Source: Hirundichthys speculiger
Taxonomy: Eukaryota; Chordata; Actinopteri; Beloniformes; Exocoetidae
Direction: 5' to 3'
Assembly: GCA_018398805.1 (NCBI GenBank)
Contig: JAGFBZ010000853.1
Coordinates: 965,001-1,029,000, forward strand
DNA: 64,000 nt
Below are positions 12,421 to 23,668 of this stretch, piece after piece. The notes under the pieces were generated by a model. That model saw only the letters and a program-made list of their open reading frames with translations, was not told the origin of the DNA and ran no database searches. The first letter of the stretch is position 1. Each line of letters opens with the position of its first letter. The position numbers and the translations under genes were made by a program.

Positions 12421-13603
12421 CAAAGTGATATGTTTAGCGTAAAAGCAACACAGCTCATCACCCTGAACACACCATCCCCACTGTCAAACATGGTGGTGGC
12501 AGCATCATGGTTTGGGCCTAGCACTAGCAACCTAAAAGATACACTAGGGTTAATAATGCTTTTTTTTTTTTTTTTTTAATCTCAAGTTACAATCTGAATT
12601 GCTGTCATATTTTCCTCCTTACAGTAACACATGGATCGTCATCCCACACCAACTTCAGTGAAGGTCAGTTTTGTGATGTTCTTGAACCAAGTATTTTTGC
12701 ACATTGATTAGATTTTTTTTTGTTTTTTTTTGTTTTTTGCTTATTATTCCTAGCTATCATACAAAGAATACTTGCAAATCAAGAAATGATCAATGAGCAA
12801 ATGGACACTCTGATTAAATTAGTTTATGATCTTAAGAAATTATCAACAACAGAAGACAGCCCCACAGTTGACAAAGACAGTTTTCCAGTCTCCATATCCA
12901 GACTACCCAAGATCTGCAAGTTCTTGAGGGGCAGTTTCAGCAGGACACCTTCAAGACAGCAGTGGTAAGATTTATATGAATCATAAAAGTCTCATAGTGT
13001 AGGATTATGAAATTTAGGCTGAAGGTATATTCAAGAATAAAATAGACAAAAACCTTGTCTATTATTAGATGGTACTAAGTTAAAACCTTTTTTGCCAAGT
13101 TCTTCTGATAACCCCTTACTTATATATAAATGTACAACTACTCTTTTACAGATAAACACTTTAGCCTTGAGGGGAGGCACCACAGCAAAGGAAAGTGTGT
13201 GGAGAATTAAGGGCTTTCTTTTCACAAACAACCTGGCCTGTCAGACCAACTGGAGGGGTATTAATGGGAAGACTGCATTTGGAGATACAGTTTTAAAAAC
13301 TGTGATTAATGGTGAGATTTATTCATTGGGAGGTTTCAGTTCATTTCAGTGTCAGATAAACGTATGTAATGTTAAAAGGACAATATAATGGATAGTAATT
13401 AATTATTTTTACCTTGGATTTATTTTGTGATTTTTTTTTTTTTTTTTTTTGTAGCGGCTGTAAGAAAAAACAGACTAACTGCCACTGCAACAGACCAGGA
13501 AGTTGAACACTGGATGAAACGATGGCTCCAGCTGGCTGCAGATAGGGACGGAGGACGTCGCGCAAGATCCAAACCACCGTCGACTCCCACCTCTGACGTT
13601 TAG

Positions 13604-14410
13604 AGCAAATTCCAGGACCAATAAGTCTGAAGCCACACATCGCCAAAACACAAATGATGCCTCTATCACATCTTGATAGCATAGACTACCAGCTACAAGG
13701 ACAAAAGCTCATATTTTTACAAAAATAAGCAGTCCTCCGAGCTCGACGGAAAATATTGATTAAAAATACACAACTGGCAGCCGTACCAGTGCCCAGGGAC
13801 CATCTGCAAATTGCAACAAAAGAAAAAGATGTTGGAAAGAAAAATCAATATCTCCACTGTTGTACAGTATACAGACGCAAAAATCACTCCACACATCAGA
13901 GTTCTCCTCATGGTCATACTGCAACAGCTGTTTTGTACCAAACGCATTTGGCATAACTGATGATTTTGTATTGTTATTAATCAATCAATCTTTAACTTCA
14001 CTGCTTTTCATTACAGACACTCCAAACGTACTACACACATCTCCTTCTGGTCATACTACAACAGCTGATTTGAGCAAAAAAGGTTTGGTATAATTTTTCT
14101 GTTTTTTTTTTTTTTTAATTATTAATCATCATTAATAACTTTAATAATGATCAATAACGTCACTGTTTTATAGTACAGACACTTCAAACTCACTACACAC
14201 ATCAAGTCTCTTTATGGTCATACTACAACAGCTGTTTTGAGCAAAAAAAAGTTTTGCATAATTTTGGTGAATTTTTAATGGGAATATTAATTACCAATCA
14301 TTTCAATAATGATCAATAACTTCACTGTTTTACAGTACAGACACTCCACACTCACTACACACTTCAGCAGTCTCCTTATGGTCATACAACAAAAGCTGTT
14401 TTGAACAAAA
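13604..14410 (+). repeat. 3' subterminal region and minisatellite of the CACTA element (array A)
   Basis: Directly after the DUF4806 stop codon there is about 250 bp of unique sequence. Four tandem units of roughly 150-165 bp follow, each with CAGACACT(C/T)CA, a CACTACACAC-like block, GGTCATACTACAACAGCTG and an AT-rich spacer. The key block CAGCTG recurs near 13,924, 14,071, 14,229 and 14,394. The same 3' sequence and array occur inverted at 41,515-44,336 with high identity by eye. The array stops at about 14,402 where an LTR-retroelement fragment abuts. Confidence 0.7.
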
Positions 14411-15456
14411 AAGGTTTGAGCAGGTGTCGGCATGGTCTGATGGTTGGGCTGCTGATGGCGTTGAGCTGGAGTAAGCAGATCATAGAGATTCTGTTGACTA
14501 GCTTGGTCATCAGTCTCCTGTTCCTGTTTGTTTTTTTGATAAACAACATTTCTCAGATCTTCAAGTCCATCAAACAACATTTTCTCATGTCTTTGCTGCC
14601 TATACATGAATTCCCTCATTTCATTCATAAATTGTTGCCCAAGAGGAAAGTTCTCTGGTGAAGGATGAGGCAGAGTACTTAACCTAGGTGGTGGAAGGAT
14701 TTTCTCAGGTGGCCCCTTTGGCTTGACTGAAGGATCTGGCTGTAGCACCAGCTGCTGGTCTGCTGCTGATTGAAGTCCTTCTGATGCCATGGCTCCTCCC
14801 CCAATCGACTCAACCACCAACTCCTGCTCCGGTTCCTCCTCAGGCTTCTCACCATTGTCCTTCATCAGCCCTGGGTTTTTCCAGGTAGGACAACAGTTTG
14901 CTACCACGCCCTCGTCCCGCCATTTCTGGTTTCCACTGACAATCCTTCCTTGAGGCTTTACAATCCCACCACTGCCACCAATTGTTACCAAGTGGGATCT
15001 TTCATAGACACATTGTCAGTAAGAAAACCTTTGAAATGACAGATGGACTCTGAGGCAGATTTGTTGAAGTACAAAAAGTTTTAATTAATTCCAGGCCTGG
15101 ACAACAAAGTGAAACTACAACTACAAAAAAGAAAGAACTAAGAAAAAAACTTAAACAGAGAGGTGCAGGAGTCAACCTCTCCCCTTGGCAGCCTCTTCAC
15201 TACTGAAACACTTCCTCTATATAAGCTCTGACCCCACCCCTGGCCAAGTAACGAGCCACTCACAGCTCTCTATCAATTTACCCAAGATGTTCCCCATAAT
15301 GTCTTCAGCTGGGCCATCAAGACAGAGTCCCAATAACAGCATCTGTATGGATAAGCATAAGTATTAGTTTCTCACGTCACCTTTTGTGGGACTGGGAATC
15401 CAAACATGCATGAATGTACACTGTGAATTTACCCAGACAGAACCACCTCTGTCACA
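14403..15456 (-). mobile_element. LTR retrotransposon fragment (LTR plus start of gag)
   Basis: On the minus strand an LTR of 474 bp runs from 15,456 (TGTGACAGAGG) to 14,983 (GGTAACA), so it has TG...CA ends. Directly after it is TTGGTGGCAGTGGTGGGA, which sits where a primer-binding site should. A TATATA box lies within the LTR near 15,222. The frame that follows (14,991 to about 14,410) is glutamine- and proline-rich with FMYRQQRHEKMLFDGLEDLR, in keeping with a gag N-terminal region. It ends at the junction with the CACTA array. Class (Ty3/Gypsy-like) is a guess. No pol is present. Confidence 0.55.
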
Positions 15457-15709
15457 AAAACAATAAGTGAAAGTAATAATGATAAGCATAAATGTTTAAA
15501 TTAACTCAAACAGGTGCTCATCAAGGCCTTGATGCAATAAGAGGCCCTCTCTGGCTCACTACTGCACACACAGATCCAGATAATATCACAGTGGTGTCCA
15601 CACAGCCTCTATGAACAAGGGGGACAGAGTTGTTCTTGTTGTCAGGGGTAAAATACACACAAGCTAAACTTCTCCTGACGTGTTTGGATACACACACAGT
15701 GGTAAGAGC
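15457..15709. other. No feature recognised
   Basis: Short stretch between the LTR and the next hAT MITE. No gene or repeat was recognised in it. Confidence 0.5.
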
Positions 15710-16305
15710 TAGGGATGCACATGGTTAACCGTTAACCTATAACAGTAACTTTAACCGATTAATACTAACGGTCAATTTTGTTTTTAAGCTACGTAATTCA
15801 ATCAACTCATGGGGGCGTGTTGACAAGTGCAACAGGCCTCTGATTGGTCAATTCTACATCCGCTTAGAAAAAATGAGGAAGTACCCACATCTGTACGATT
15901 CTTATTCTCCACACTACAAAGACAGCACATATTCTAGTAATTCATGGAGGGAGATAGCAATGAATGTGGGTCTGGATACGGCCGAGACGGTGATGAAGTG
16001 GAAAAACGCAAGAGATAAGTTTAGTAAGTTTAGCTAGTTCGTGATTGTCGCTCTTGCATTGTGGCGTGGAATAACACAGCGGAGACCACGCTTGTATAAA
16101 TCAAAAGTGACGGCGGCATCTCTATGACAAGCTGACGGCGCCACATTGCCGCGAGAATATACACGGGGAAGTGTCCTCATGCGTCCACAACAACGCACGC
16201 AGCATCGCGGCAGCCAACCCTCCCGGACTTATCGGTTAATGGTTATTAATCGTTAAAGGGCGTCGGTTAACGGTCATAAAAAAAAATCCAAAATGTGCAT
16301 CCCTA
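15710..16305. mobile_element. hAT MITE carrying a MADF-like exon
   Basis: Ends are TAGGGATGCACATGGTTAAC and TAGGGATGCACATTTTGGAT (reverse complement). Perfect 8 bp duplications GTAAGAGC occupy 15,702-15,709 and 16,306-16,313. Inverted GGTTAACGGT-type motifs lie near both ends. The element is nonautonomous for hAT functions but contains a short MADF-like frame (separate entry). It lies just downstream of the last exon of the minus-strand Ulp1/PHD gene. Confidence 0.9.
15873..16037 (+). CDS. Short MADF/Myb-SANT-like frame within the MITE
   Basis: A 54-residue frame beginning MRKYPHLYDSYSPHYKD and continuing SWREIAMNVGLDTAETVMKW then KNARDKF. The spacing of LYD..S..YKD...W.eIa...g......KWKN.RD matches the MADF domain, a DNA-binding Myb/SANT-like fold. 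It is about two-thirds of the usual 80-90 residues and stops soon after RDKF. A GTAAGT that could be a splice donor lies at about 16,024, just before the stop, so it may be a first exon that has lost its partners. Origin (captured host exon or a transposon's own DNA-binding gene) is unknown. Confidence 0.45.
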   Translation: MRKYPHLYDSYSPHYKDSTYSSNSWREIAMNVGLDTAETVMKWKNARDKFSKFS

Positions 16306-16337
16306 GTAAGAGCTAAATAGACGAACCTTCAATGTCT

Positions 16338-16454
16338 TTAGGTGGTGGTGTCACATAAGACACAATACCATGAAGTGTCTTCATTGGGTTTTGCATCTGC
16401 GTTCATTTCTAGACAATCTGTATGGAACCATCTTTTGCATGTTCCACACTGAAT
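16338..16454 (-). pseudogene. PHD-finger-like terminal exon of the Zisupton-like gene
   Basis: After an acceptor (TTTTTATGTAG) the exon encodes exactly 38 residues and a stop: IQCGTCKRWFHTDCLEM and SWYCVLCDTTT. The pattern C-x2-C-x4-H-x2-C...C-x2-C, with the W-F-H core, is the second half of a PHD finger. The first C-x1-2-C pair would lie in the preceding exon (about 16,660-16,594). There only a degenerate YCC-like trace appears in one frame and the splice phase does not agree, so the finger is probably broken or partly misassigned. Confidence 0.55.
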
Positions 16455-16712
16455 CTACATAAAAACAAATGTGTGCTTTATTAACACTGTAATGAAATGC
16501 CTATAATACTGTGTTTTGTAATCATCACAATTTCACTAATTTCTCCAGAATTGAAAGTATTTATTAATGTTTTATAACAATTAAACATCTCTCTTACCCA
16601 AATAGGATTAGCAGCAGTACTGGGCTGGTTCTCACTTCCACGGAATTAGCTGAAGTCATCCTTTGACACTTAAAATACACATACAAACATTTGTACACAC
16701 ATAAACACACAC

Positions 16713-16780
16713 CTTGGTTGTGCCTTGATTTCAAATTGCTTCGGGATTTCTGGGAATTCTTTAATTGTCTTATTGGCCAT
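16713..16780 (-). pseudogene. Exon after the Ulp1 domain
   Basis: An acceptor CCACACAG and donor AAGGTGTGT frame a 68-base exon encoding MANKTIKEFPEIPKQFEIKA. It joins in phase 0 to the end of the exon at 30,109, giving CGLFVMQ followed by MANKTIKEF. That is the usual arrangement after the catalytic Cys in Ulp1-like proteases. About 13.3 kb of transposons now separate the two exons. Confidence 0.6.
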
Positions 16781-18113
16781 CTGTGTGGATGGAGAGACAA
16801 CTGTGTATGAACTTATACATGATCTAAAACAAAGAGTAATTTTATCTTTCGTTATGTATATACAGGGTTTCCTGCAGGAAAAAACTTTGGCCGGGGGGGG
16901 GTTCAAGCCGAGAACGGTAGCCGAGAACCAAAAAAAAGGATAAATTACTTAATTAATTAGATTGTTCAATTATTATTTTTGCCCTCAAAATATGAAAGAA
17001 GTTGCTTAACAACAAACCCACAAACATGATGATGGAAAACACTAACTGTTTATTTTTGGGGTCATGGCCTAATAAGTTTGGCACACAAAGCAAAACACAA
17101 TTTGGCACACAAAGCAAACACAATATGGCAAAAACAAGAACAAGAATAACTGATCAGGAGCTGAGAGCACATGCTATTTACAGAGTTGACAAAACTGGTC
17201 ACTGCATGCCATTCTTCTTGGCTTTTCAAAAAAAATCTCCTGCGCTCTTGCATAGTCCATCTCGTTCACTGGAGGTCCATTGATACTAATCCGCAGACAG
17301 GCACAGAGGGTGGGTCCCTGCAGTCGATTTCGCAAGTCCGTCTTGATCTATTTGCTAAATAATACAGGTAATCAGAAAAAGTTGATCAATTACAATTAAA
17401 CTAAATAAAACTAACTAAAACAACAACTTAAACATGGTTTTACCCTGTTCATTGCGGAGAAGTCCCTCTCACAGTTCACAGTGGACACAAGTAATGTTAA
17501 TTGAATTAACATTACTCGCCTACACTAGCTGGATTGTGCCTCATCTTTCACTCATATGAAGCTAACGTTAACATTAGTCAGCAAATTTTAGCTAGCCAGA
17601 AGTTAGCCAGGGAAAAGTTAATGATGAATGCCAAAATTCCAGACTATATGTTTATAATTTAAAGTGTAGGCTACCTCAGTTTCTTAACTAAAAGACTATG
17701 TCTCATTTACTCTACTACTGATCAATTGCATACCAGTAAATTACATAGTAGGCGTTACCTTTTTTTTTTTTTTAACACATTTCTTTATTGATTTGAACTT
17801 TTAAGACATTACATCTCTTTTACAGAATAAATTGGTAACATTGTGGGTCACCCTTGAACAACATAACCCTCCCTCCCTCCCTCCCTTGGACCACTTATGA
17901 ATTCTGAGACATCAGTGATGAAAAATAACAAAACAATAATGGTTAATAAATGATACTAACAATAATGACAGTAAATTACTTCATATCTACATATCATTAA
18001 AAAAAAAAAAAAAAACAACAACAACATAAAAAATACTTTGAAAGGAAAAGAAGTAAAAAGAAGAAAAAAAAAGAAAAATTTGGGGTATGGTCTCACTTTG
18101 TAGATGCTACAGC

Positions 18114-21100
18114 TTAATTTGATGGAATGTCAGGTCTTGATTCCAAAAATTTGAGGAATGAATCCCATATCTTATGGAAGATATGACTCTTTCCTTTGAT
18201 TGTGTATGTAAGCCTTTCAACAGCTATGCAGGAGGAGAGTTCAGCAAACCATAGATTCAATGATGGACAATGAACACTTTTCCAGTGTCTAGCAATAAGA
18301 CGCTTTGTATGTATGAGACAGAGGTTCAACAGCTTACTTTCATGAGTTCTCAGGGCCATTGTTTCTGAAATAAGTCCCAGAATACAGATCTCCGGGCGCA
18401 TCGGGATTTCTTTGTCTATAATAATAGAGATTGTGTTAATTATCCTTTTCCAAAATTCTTGTATACAGTTACATTTCCAAATGCAATGGTACAAAGTACC
18501 TTTCTCTGTACCACATTTTATACAGGTGTCAGGGATGTTAGCATTAAATTTGTTAAGTTTTTCAGGGGTTATATAGGTTCTCATAAGCCAGTTGTATTGA
18601 ATCAGTTTGAATCTACTATTAATAGATATTGTTTGCGCTTGGTAACAAGCTGTCTCCCATTCCTGTTCTGTAATATCTGTTTGAAGATCCTCCATCCATG
18701 CTAATCTTTTATAATTTGAGGACTCTGTAGTTGCGTTTACCAATTTCTTATAAATTATTGAGATCTTTCCCTTACTGTAAGGGTCTGATGTTGCCATCTC
18801 TTCTAAGATACCCAAAGGAGGACATTGATATGACTGCATCCTGGAGCGAATAAAACTACGAATCTGAAAATATTTAAACAAATGAGTCTGTGGTATTCCA
18901 AATTTTGCTTTAAGAGACTCAAAGGACATAAGAGTATTATCTTTGTAAAGGTCTGAGATCCTCTGTAATCCCAACCGTGCCCAACACCTGAATCCAGGAT
19001 CTGATTTACCAGGTGTAAATAATGCATTGCCCCAAATGGGAGTAAACTGTGATAGCCCTGGATGTTCACCAAACATGTCCTGTGATTCATACCAAGCTCT
19101 AATTGTGGTTTTAATAAATGGATTAGTTGTGTTCTGCTTAAGTCTCTTAAAAGAATCTGAATAGAGATATCTGTCCAGAGTGAGTCCTCTGGCGTTTTGT
19201 TTCTCTATCTGAACCCAAGGTAGATTGGAAGGCTCAGCGAACCAGAAAAAGGCTGATCTAAGCTGGGCTGCCCTAAAATACCATAAAAGGTTAGGAAGCT
19301 GGAGTCCCCCCCTGTCATATGGCAGATATAGTAGTGTTAAGCGTAGTCTTGATCGTCTTTTGTTCCATATAAAGTTGGTGAAAGTTTTCCTCATACTCGA
19401 GAAAAAGCCTGGTGGGGGTGTAAGAGGAATTGATTGGAATAAATATAGGAATTTGGGGAGAATATTCATTTTAATAATGTTGATTCTACCAATTATTGTC
19501 AAAGGGAGGGACATCCACCTATCAAAGCTATCATTTACCTGAGCAATAATGGGATCATAGTTGCATGGGATTATATTTTTAATTTGAGGTGTAATAGTAA
19601 TCCCTAAATATTTGAACCCATCCTTAGCTACTGAGAAAGGATGTTGGATTGTGGGATTATTTCTTTCTTGTTTATTGAGAAACAGTATCGATGATTTAGA
19701 CTGATTGACCTTGTAACCTGAAAATGTTCCAAATTGATGGATCAGATCAACTAGGGCAGGTATTGAATTTCTCAAGTCTGAAAGATATAATAATATATCA
19801 TCAGCAAATAATGAAATCCGATGTTCCTGGTCTGAGATTTGAATTCCCTTTATCTCTGGATGATTTCTAATTGAAATTGCCAAGGGTTCAAGAATCATAA
19901 CAAATAACAATGGGGACAGTGGACACCCCTGACGTGTACCCCTCGACAAACCGAAAGATTCTGAGGTTACATTATTTGTACTAACTTCATCTGATGGTTC
20001 ACAATAAAGTAATTTAATCCACCGACAAAATTTAGGGCCACATCTATAACGACAGAGTACATCAAATAAATAAGGCCATTCGACTCTGTCGAATGCCTTT
20101 TCTGCATCCAGCGACAGAATGCAGGTATCCTCTTCATCTTTTTTTGCATGTATAATATTCAATAATCGCCGTATATTATGAAAGGCTTGTCTGTTTTTCA
20201 CAAATCCATTTTGATCATTGTTAATGATCACCGGTAAGTGTTCATCTAATCTTAATGCTAAAACGTTTGCCAAAATCTTTGCATCAGTGTTAATTAAGGA
20301 AATTGGCCTATACGATTCACATTTAGTTTGTGGCTTATCTGGTTTAGGTATAAGTGTAATCAGCGCTTTTCTTAGTGAAGGGGGAAGGATGCCGTTTTCC
20401 AATGATTTTTTCAAACATATCCATAAGGGGTTGTACTAATTTTTCTTTGAAGGCTTTAAATATATCAATAGGTAGATAGTCTGGTCCAGCTGTTTTCCCA
20501 TTTTTCATTATTGATATAGCCTTCAACAATTCTTCTACAGACAATGAGGAATCTAGCTGATTTCTGGCTTCATCAGAGAAACTAGGGATTTGCATATTAT
20601 CTAAAAAGGTAGTTTGATGACTGGTATCTCCAGCGGCTTCTGAACTATATAATGTTATTAAAAATTAGCAAAGGTTTTATTAATTTCCACCGGATCTGAC
20701 GACAGAGTCCCTGAAATTGTTAAAATACTATTGATGGCCTTGCTCGATTGCAGTTTCTTAATTTGCCAAGCCAACAGTTTGCCAGATTTTTCCCCTTGTT
20801 CATAAAATGTTTGTCTTAAGTGGATTAAGCTATTTTCAGCTTTTGAAAGTGATAGTTCATTGTATTGCGCTCGTAGGAGAAGTAGTTCCTGCTGGTGGGG
20901 TTCTGTGTTTGCATTATCTTCATATGTTTCTTTCTCTAGTTTCCTGATTTTGTCTTCAAGTAATTGTAATTTTAAATTAACTTTGTTGGTGATAGAGCTC
21001 GTGTAGCTAATCATTTGTCCTCTTAGGTAGGCCTTAAAGGCTTCCCATCTTACAGAGGCAGTTGTTTCATTTGTATTTGTATTAAAAAATTCATCAATAC

Positions 21101-21905
21101 TGGTCCCAACAAATTTCATGAATTTTGTATCGTGTAACCATTTTGGATGCAGCCTCCATCTATAAGGACCTTTAATGAATTTGGGTATATTATATGTCAG
21201 CTTAACTGGGCCATGATCTGAAATCACAATGGATTCATACGTGACATCATATATCTGCGTAAATAAATTATTTGAAACCAAGAAGTAGTCTATTCGTGAG
21301 TACGATTTTGTTGAAGTTGAAAAGCAGGAGAATTCAGATTCATTTGGATATTTTCTCCTCCATGGGTCACATAAGTCTAAGTCTTGCATAAAATTATGCA
21401 AAGCCTTCCTACATTGTGTATGAGTGTTATCCATACCCTTAAGTCTATCAAGGTTTATCGACAGGGTTGTATTAAAGTCTCCTCCAATGAGAAAATATCC
21501 TGGCATTTGAGCTAAAAGTAGAAATAACTCTTCAAAAAATTTTGGGTTATCAGAATTTGGTCCATACAGATTTACAAGATTTATATTCACATCAGAGATC
21601 GAACCTTGAAGGATTAAATACCTGCCTGCCCCATCAGGTATAACCTTTGACACTTTAAATGGGATAGATTTGTGGATTAAGGTAATGACCCCCCTTGCAT
21701 TAGATGCATATGATGCTGAATAGACCTGACCTGGCCATCTTCTTTGTATCTTCAGTAGGTCGCTACATAGCAGGTGGGTTTCTTGTAAAAAGGCGACGGA
21801 TGCTTTCAATTGTTTAAGTCTATATATGACCTGTTTCAGTTTAGATATTTTACCTAACCCCCTTACATTCCAGGATATAAGTATTATCTGTGTTTCATTC
21901 ATCAT
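18114..21905 (-). pseudogene. L1 ORF2 (endonuclease-reverse transcriptase), two frameshifts
   Basis: ORF2 would be about 1,263 residues. The N terminus (MNETQIILISWNVRGLG, then QETHL and GGDFNTTLS) is an APE-type endonuclease. The reverse transcriptase follows (YRPISLINTDAKILANVLAL, RGTRQGCPLSPLLF, and the catalytic FADD in SLFADDILLYL). The C terminus has a CCHC-like knuckle (CIKCGTEKGTLYHCIWKC). The frame breaks twice: at a T run near 20,663 (after NKTFANF) and at an A run near 20,410 (MDMFEKI/KSLENGILPP). Both look like homopolymer slips, so the copy is young but dead unless these are sequencing errors. Confidence 0.92.
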
Positions 21906-22438
21906 ATGTAACAGCAGTCTGTACTCTAATGCTTAAGACCATACCCAAAACAAACTTAAACAGAAACAAAAAGACAACAAGAAATGATAAAGTCATAAAC
22001 TTTTTCCCATAGTGTGGTTCATGAGCGCCGTCAACTTGAACATTACGGCGCTTCCACCCTAACGTAGAAGACACAACAGTGGACCAGACTGATCCTACTA
22101 AGAGGAGCAAGTCACACGCAAGCATACCAACTAACAACTAACGGTGCTTCCTTCACACAAACAGCTCTACAAAATAAATTTAGGAAATCAACTCAACTAG
22201 TGTCTTGTCTTAACATACACTGGTGTCATGTGTTTTAACTAAAAAAAAATATCTCTGCTCCGACTGGGTAAATTAGGCTTTAAATTAAAAAACTCTGTCA
22301 ATGTTGAAATCAAACATTTCTAGGTGCATTACCCAACATATAACGTTATTACTTACAAATACGGGTACCATCGATGTTATCTAGCAGAGATTCATTCCAG
22401 TCACTCACTCAGTTTATCGTTTGTTAAATGGCTTCTTC

Positions 22439-23248
22439 TTATCTGCTTGTCTCGCGGGCTTCAATGAGTTTCTCCACTTCTTCTGAAGTGTTGCAGGTCA
22501 TCATCTGTCCTCCGTGTCGGATGGTCAGTTTTGCCGGGTATCTGAACCTGTATTCAATGTTCAGCGCCTGAAGACGTTTTTTCACACCATCAAACTGCTT
22601 CCGTTGTCTGCGCACCTCCATGGAGAAATCCGGAAAAAACATCACTTTGTGTTGTTTGTACATGACTGTTTTCTTCTCTCTGGCGGCATCCACCACTCTT
22701 TGCCGGTCACGAAAGTTCAGGAACTTCATGATTAGCACGCGGGGGAATCGTTGTTCAGCAGCTGGCAGCCTGCCAATTCGGTGCGCTCGTTCAATAATCA
22801 CCGGACCCGACAGCGAGTCTCCAAACACTTCAGGTAGCCACTCTTCCAAAAACTTCACGGCGTCTGTCCCCTCTGCCTTTTCTGGGAGGTTTACTAGGCG
22901 AAGGTTACTTCTCCTGTGTCGATTTTCCAAGTCGTCCAGCCTGGTGCTGAGCGTCTCCACCTGCGTCTCCAGGGTGTGCACCGTTTTCTGCATGCCCCCT
23001 ACAGTATCTTCCGTGTTGCTTATTCGGTGCTCAGCCTCAGATAGCCTGCCCGCAAAGTCATGTATTTCCGTCTTTATGTCTTGGATAGCGGACAGAACCC
23101 CATCAAATTTCGATGAGAACACACTTTCCTTCGTCGTTAGCTTTAGCTTCTGCTGTTGCCTGTGTACATGGCTGCAGCATGCTAGCTTCTTCATGCTTTT
23201 CTCCCTGTCTGTCTGGAAGTTTTTTCGTTGTTGTCTTTCGGTTGGCCA
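22439..23248 (-). pseudogene. L1 ORF1 (nucleic-acid-binding protein), frameshifted near its start
   Basis: The likely start is ATG at 23,248 (MANRKTTTKKLPDRQGEKHE). A one-base shift near 23,190 moves to the frame that runs to 22,439. That frame has a coiled coil (SEAEHRISNTEDTVGGMQKT, then heptads of L/V), then an RRM-like region (RRSNLRLVNLPEKAEGTD, PRVLIMKFLNFRDRQRV) and a C-terminal domain. This is the L1 ORF1p layout. It sits about 530 bases upstream of ORF2. Confidence 0.88.
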
Positions 23249-23620
23249 TTTATGTTGTCCTCGTGTCGTCTCAGACTCTTTGTATTCTGGTTGACGTTAT
23301 TTCTGAGTAGTGAGCAGCTAAATACAGGATTTCAGCCGTTTGTTGCAAGAGCACCTACAGGCACGTCCTACCTGCTTGCTGCCATGTTGCCTCTCCAGGC
23401 GTTACCTTTTTGACTGGGCGGACTGGTCATCAATCACCTCAGAGTGACAGCTGTCAAGTGAAGCTACGTGAGCTTGGAGTCCAGATGACAGGCAGTGCGC
23501 CCATTGGTCTTTATTTATTTATTTAGTTAGTTTAAATACCTAATGTTCTTTTTTTTCTTTTATAGACAAAGTTAAACATAATGTTGATTAGTGTGTGCGT
23601 GTGTCACTTTAATGAATTGG

Positions 23621-23625
23621 CGAAC

Positions 23626-23664
<39 letters not shown>
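23621..23664. repeat. Long A-rich tract
   Basis: Nearly pure A run of over 40 bases inside the large hAT, between the L1 and piggyBac insertions. It could be a retroelement tail, but no element was recognised next to it. Confidence 0.8.

Positions 23665-23668
<4 letters not shown>

Larger units (their letters stand above)
10642..12525 (+). mobile_element. Tc1-like transposon, 5' two-thirds, interrupted by a hAT
   Basis: The terminus at 10,642 (TACAGTTTCTTGTGAAAGT) and the following GTATTCGGCCCCCTTGAAC block match the Tc1-family ends common in fish. The transposase coding region begins near 11,026 (CATGAAGACCAAGGAACACA). It runs through the paired helix-turn-helix region (EKFKAGCGYKKIS, with a stop) and the DDE region (LWSDKNQI) to 11,408. 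It is cut by the hAT at 11,417-12,420 and resumes at 12,421 (FSVKATQLITLNTPSPLSNM, the NTAHHPEHTIPTVKHGG region in another frame) to about 12,525, where it is truncated. Multiple stops and frameshifts make it inactive. Confidence 0.75.
6418..13602 (+). pseudogene. DUF4806 protein gene of the CACTA element, multi-exon
   Basis: Exons recognised: about 6,418-6,600 (VEVVPKTWVDDGVCMWPPYK); 6,704-6,805 (ETYEEARPKLPEAEAY), donor GTAAGT; 6,899-6,971 (KRTRFFEDSETEEERIGSL); about 7,610-7,680; about 12,624-12,663; 12,753-12,970 (coiled-coil-like ILANQEMINEQMDTLIKLVY); 13,152-13,311 (LALRGGTTAKESVWRIKGF, then NWRGINGKTAFGD); and 13,455-13,602 (VRKNRLTATATDQEVEHWMK, stop TAG). The last two exons match the DUF4806 domain pattern of fish EnSpm second genes. 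A one-base loss near 12,907 shifts the frame (downstream frame QDLQVLEGQFQQDTFKTAV). The long intron between about 7.7 and 12.6 kb is filled with other transposons. Function in the element is unknown to me. Confidence 0.65.
17765..23396 (-). mobile_element. Full-length L1/Tx1-type LINE
   Basis: The 15-base target duplication AGGCGTTACCTTTTT is seen at 17,750-17,764 and 23,397-23,411. The element reads 23,396 to 17,765 on the minus strand: about 148 bp of 5' UTR, ORF1, ORF2, a 3' UTR with a GGGA-rich tract, AATAAA (17,784-17,789) and a poly(A) tail. The nick site TTTTT/G on the plus strand suits an L1 endonuclease. At about 5.6 kb it is essentially complete. Frameshifts in both frames show it is not intact. 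Confidence 0.95.

Noticed and set aside
22620..23294. Plus-strand frame of 224 codons
   Set aside because: Antisense of L1 ORF1, and the minus strand has the coiled coil and RRM-like motifs.
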